Positions 12,789 to 14,612 of a stretch of 14,612 nt of DNA are shown one piece after another. The stretch's first letter is position 1, and each line of letters opens with the position of its first letter. Where the stretch lies: contig JAODNB010000196.1 of assembly GCA_025464795.1 (NCBI GenBank), forward strand, positions 1-14,612, given 5' to 3'. The notes beneath the pieces are model-generated. The model saw nothing but the letters and a program-made list of their open reading frames with translations, was not told the DNA's origin and did no database searches. The DNA comes from Frankiales bacterium. Lineage in GTDB: Bacteria > Actinomycetota > Actinomycetes > Mycobacteriales > SCTD01. A program made the position numbers and the translations under genes.

Positions 12789-14612
<1,824 letters not shown>

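Overview
This is high-GC (about 70%) DNA from the chromosome of an actinomycete. The evidence is an AcnA-type aconitase, two HrdB/SigB-like primary-type sigma factors, a pair of 10-methyl fatty acid genes, GTG/TTG starts and several apparently leaderless promoters. Nocardioidaceae or a neighbouring family is my best guess, but the sequence alone does not fix the genus. I saw no mobile element, CRISPR array, tRNA or rRNA.

Layout. Positions 1-1803 (+) hold the end of a flavoprotein reductase gene and a CFA-synthase-type methyltransferase gene. Together they look like the tmsA/tmsB (bfaA/bfaB) pair that makes 10-methyl branched (tuberculostearic-type) fatty acids. Positions 4093-1777 (-) hold an exported L,D-transpeptidase followed 10 bases later by a potassium-channel-like membrane protein. 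A 190-base divergent spacer with a perfect dyad leads to a three-repeat DUF349 coiled-coil protein (4284-5573, +). Positions 7180-5570 (-) hold a candidate 18-residue cysteine-rich leader peptide, a PIG-L/LmbE deacetylase and a dienelactone-hydrolase-family protein, probably one transcript. A TetR regulator (7817-7200, -) and a 14-TM DHA2-type MFS exporter (7838-9241, +) diverge from a very compact promoter/operator. Then, all on the minus strand, come trmB (9845-9207), two tandem sigma-70 genes (11428-9911 and 12675-11656) and the 3' two thirds of aconitase (from the window end to 12789). Strong hairpin terminators follow the 505-residue sigma gene and aconitase.

How the parts fit. Most genes are housekeeping or envelope related: membrane lipid methylation, peptidoglycan cross-linking, tRNA modification, the TCA cycle and transcription. 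The most unusual signals are regulatory. (1) A leaderless 18-codon frame ending Cys-Pro-Cys-Cys-Arg-stop sits just ahead of the PIG-L gene and resembles the cysteine-attenuation leaders of actinobacteria; its cysteine-codon region could pair with the bases just before the PIG-L start codon. (2) Both sigma genes are preceded by a GGAAC-N18-GTT motif typical of ECF (SigE/SigH/SigR) promoters, suggesting stress-driven sigma-factor expression. (3) The 505-residue sigma factor has Gln where sigma-70 has Thr440, a residue that reads promoter position -12. (4) The TetR and MFS genes appear to be divergent leaderless genes sharing one operator that overlaps both -10 elements.
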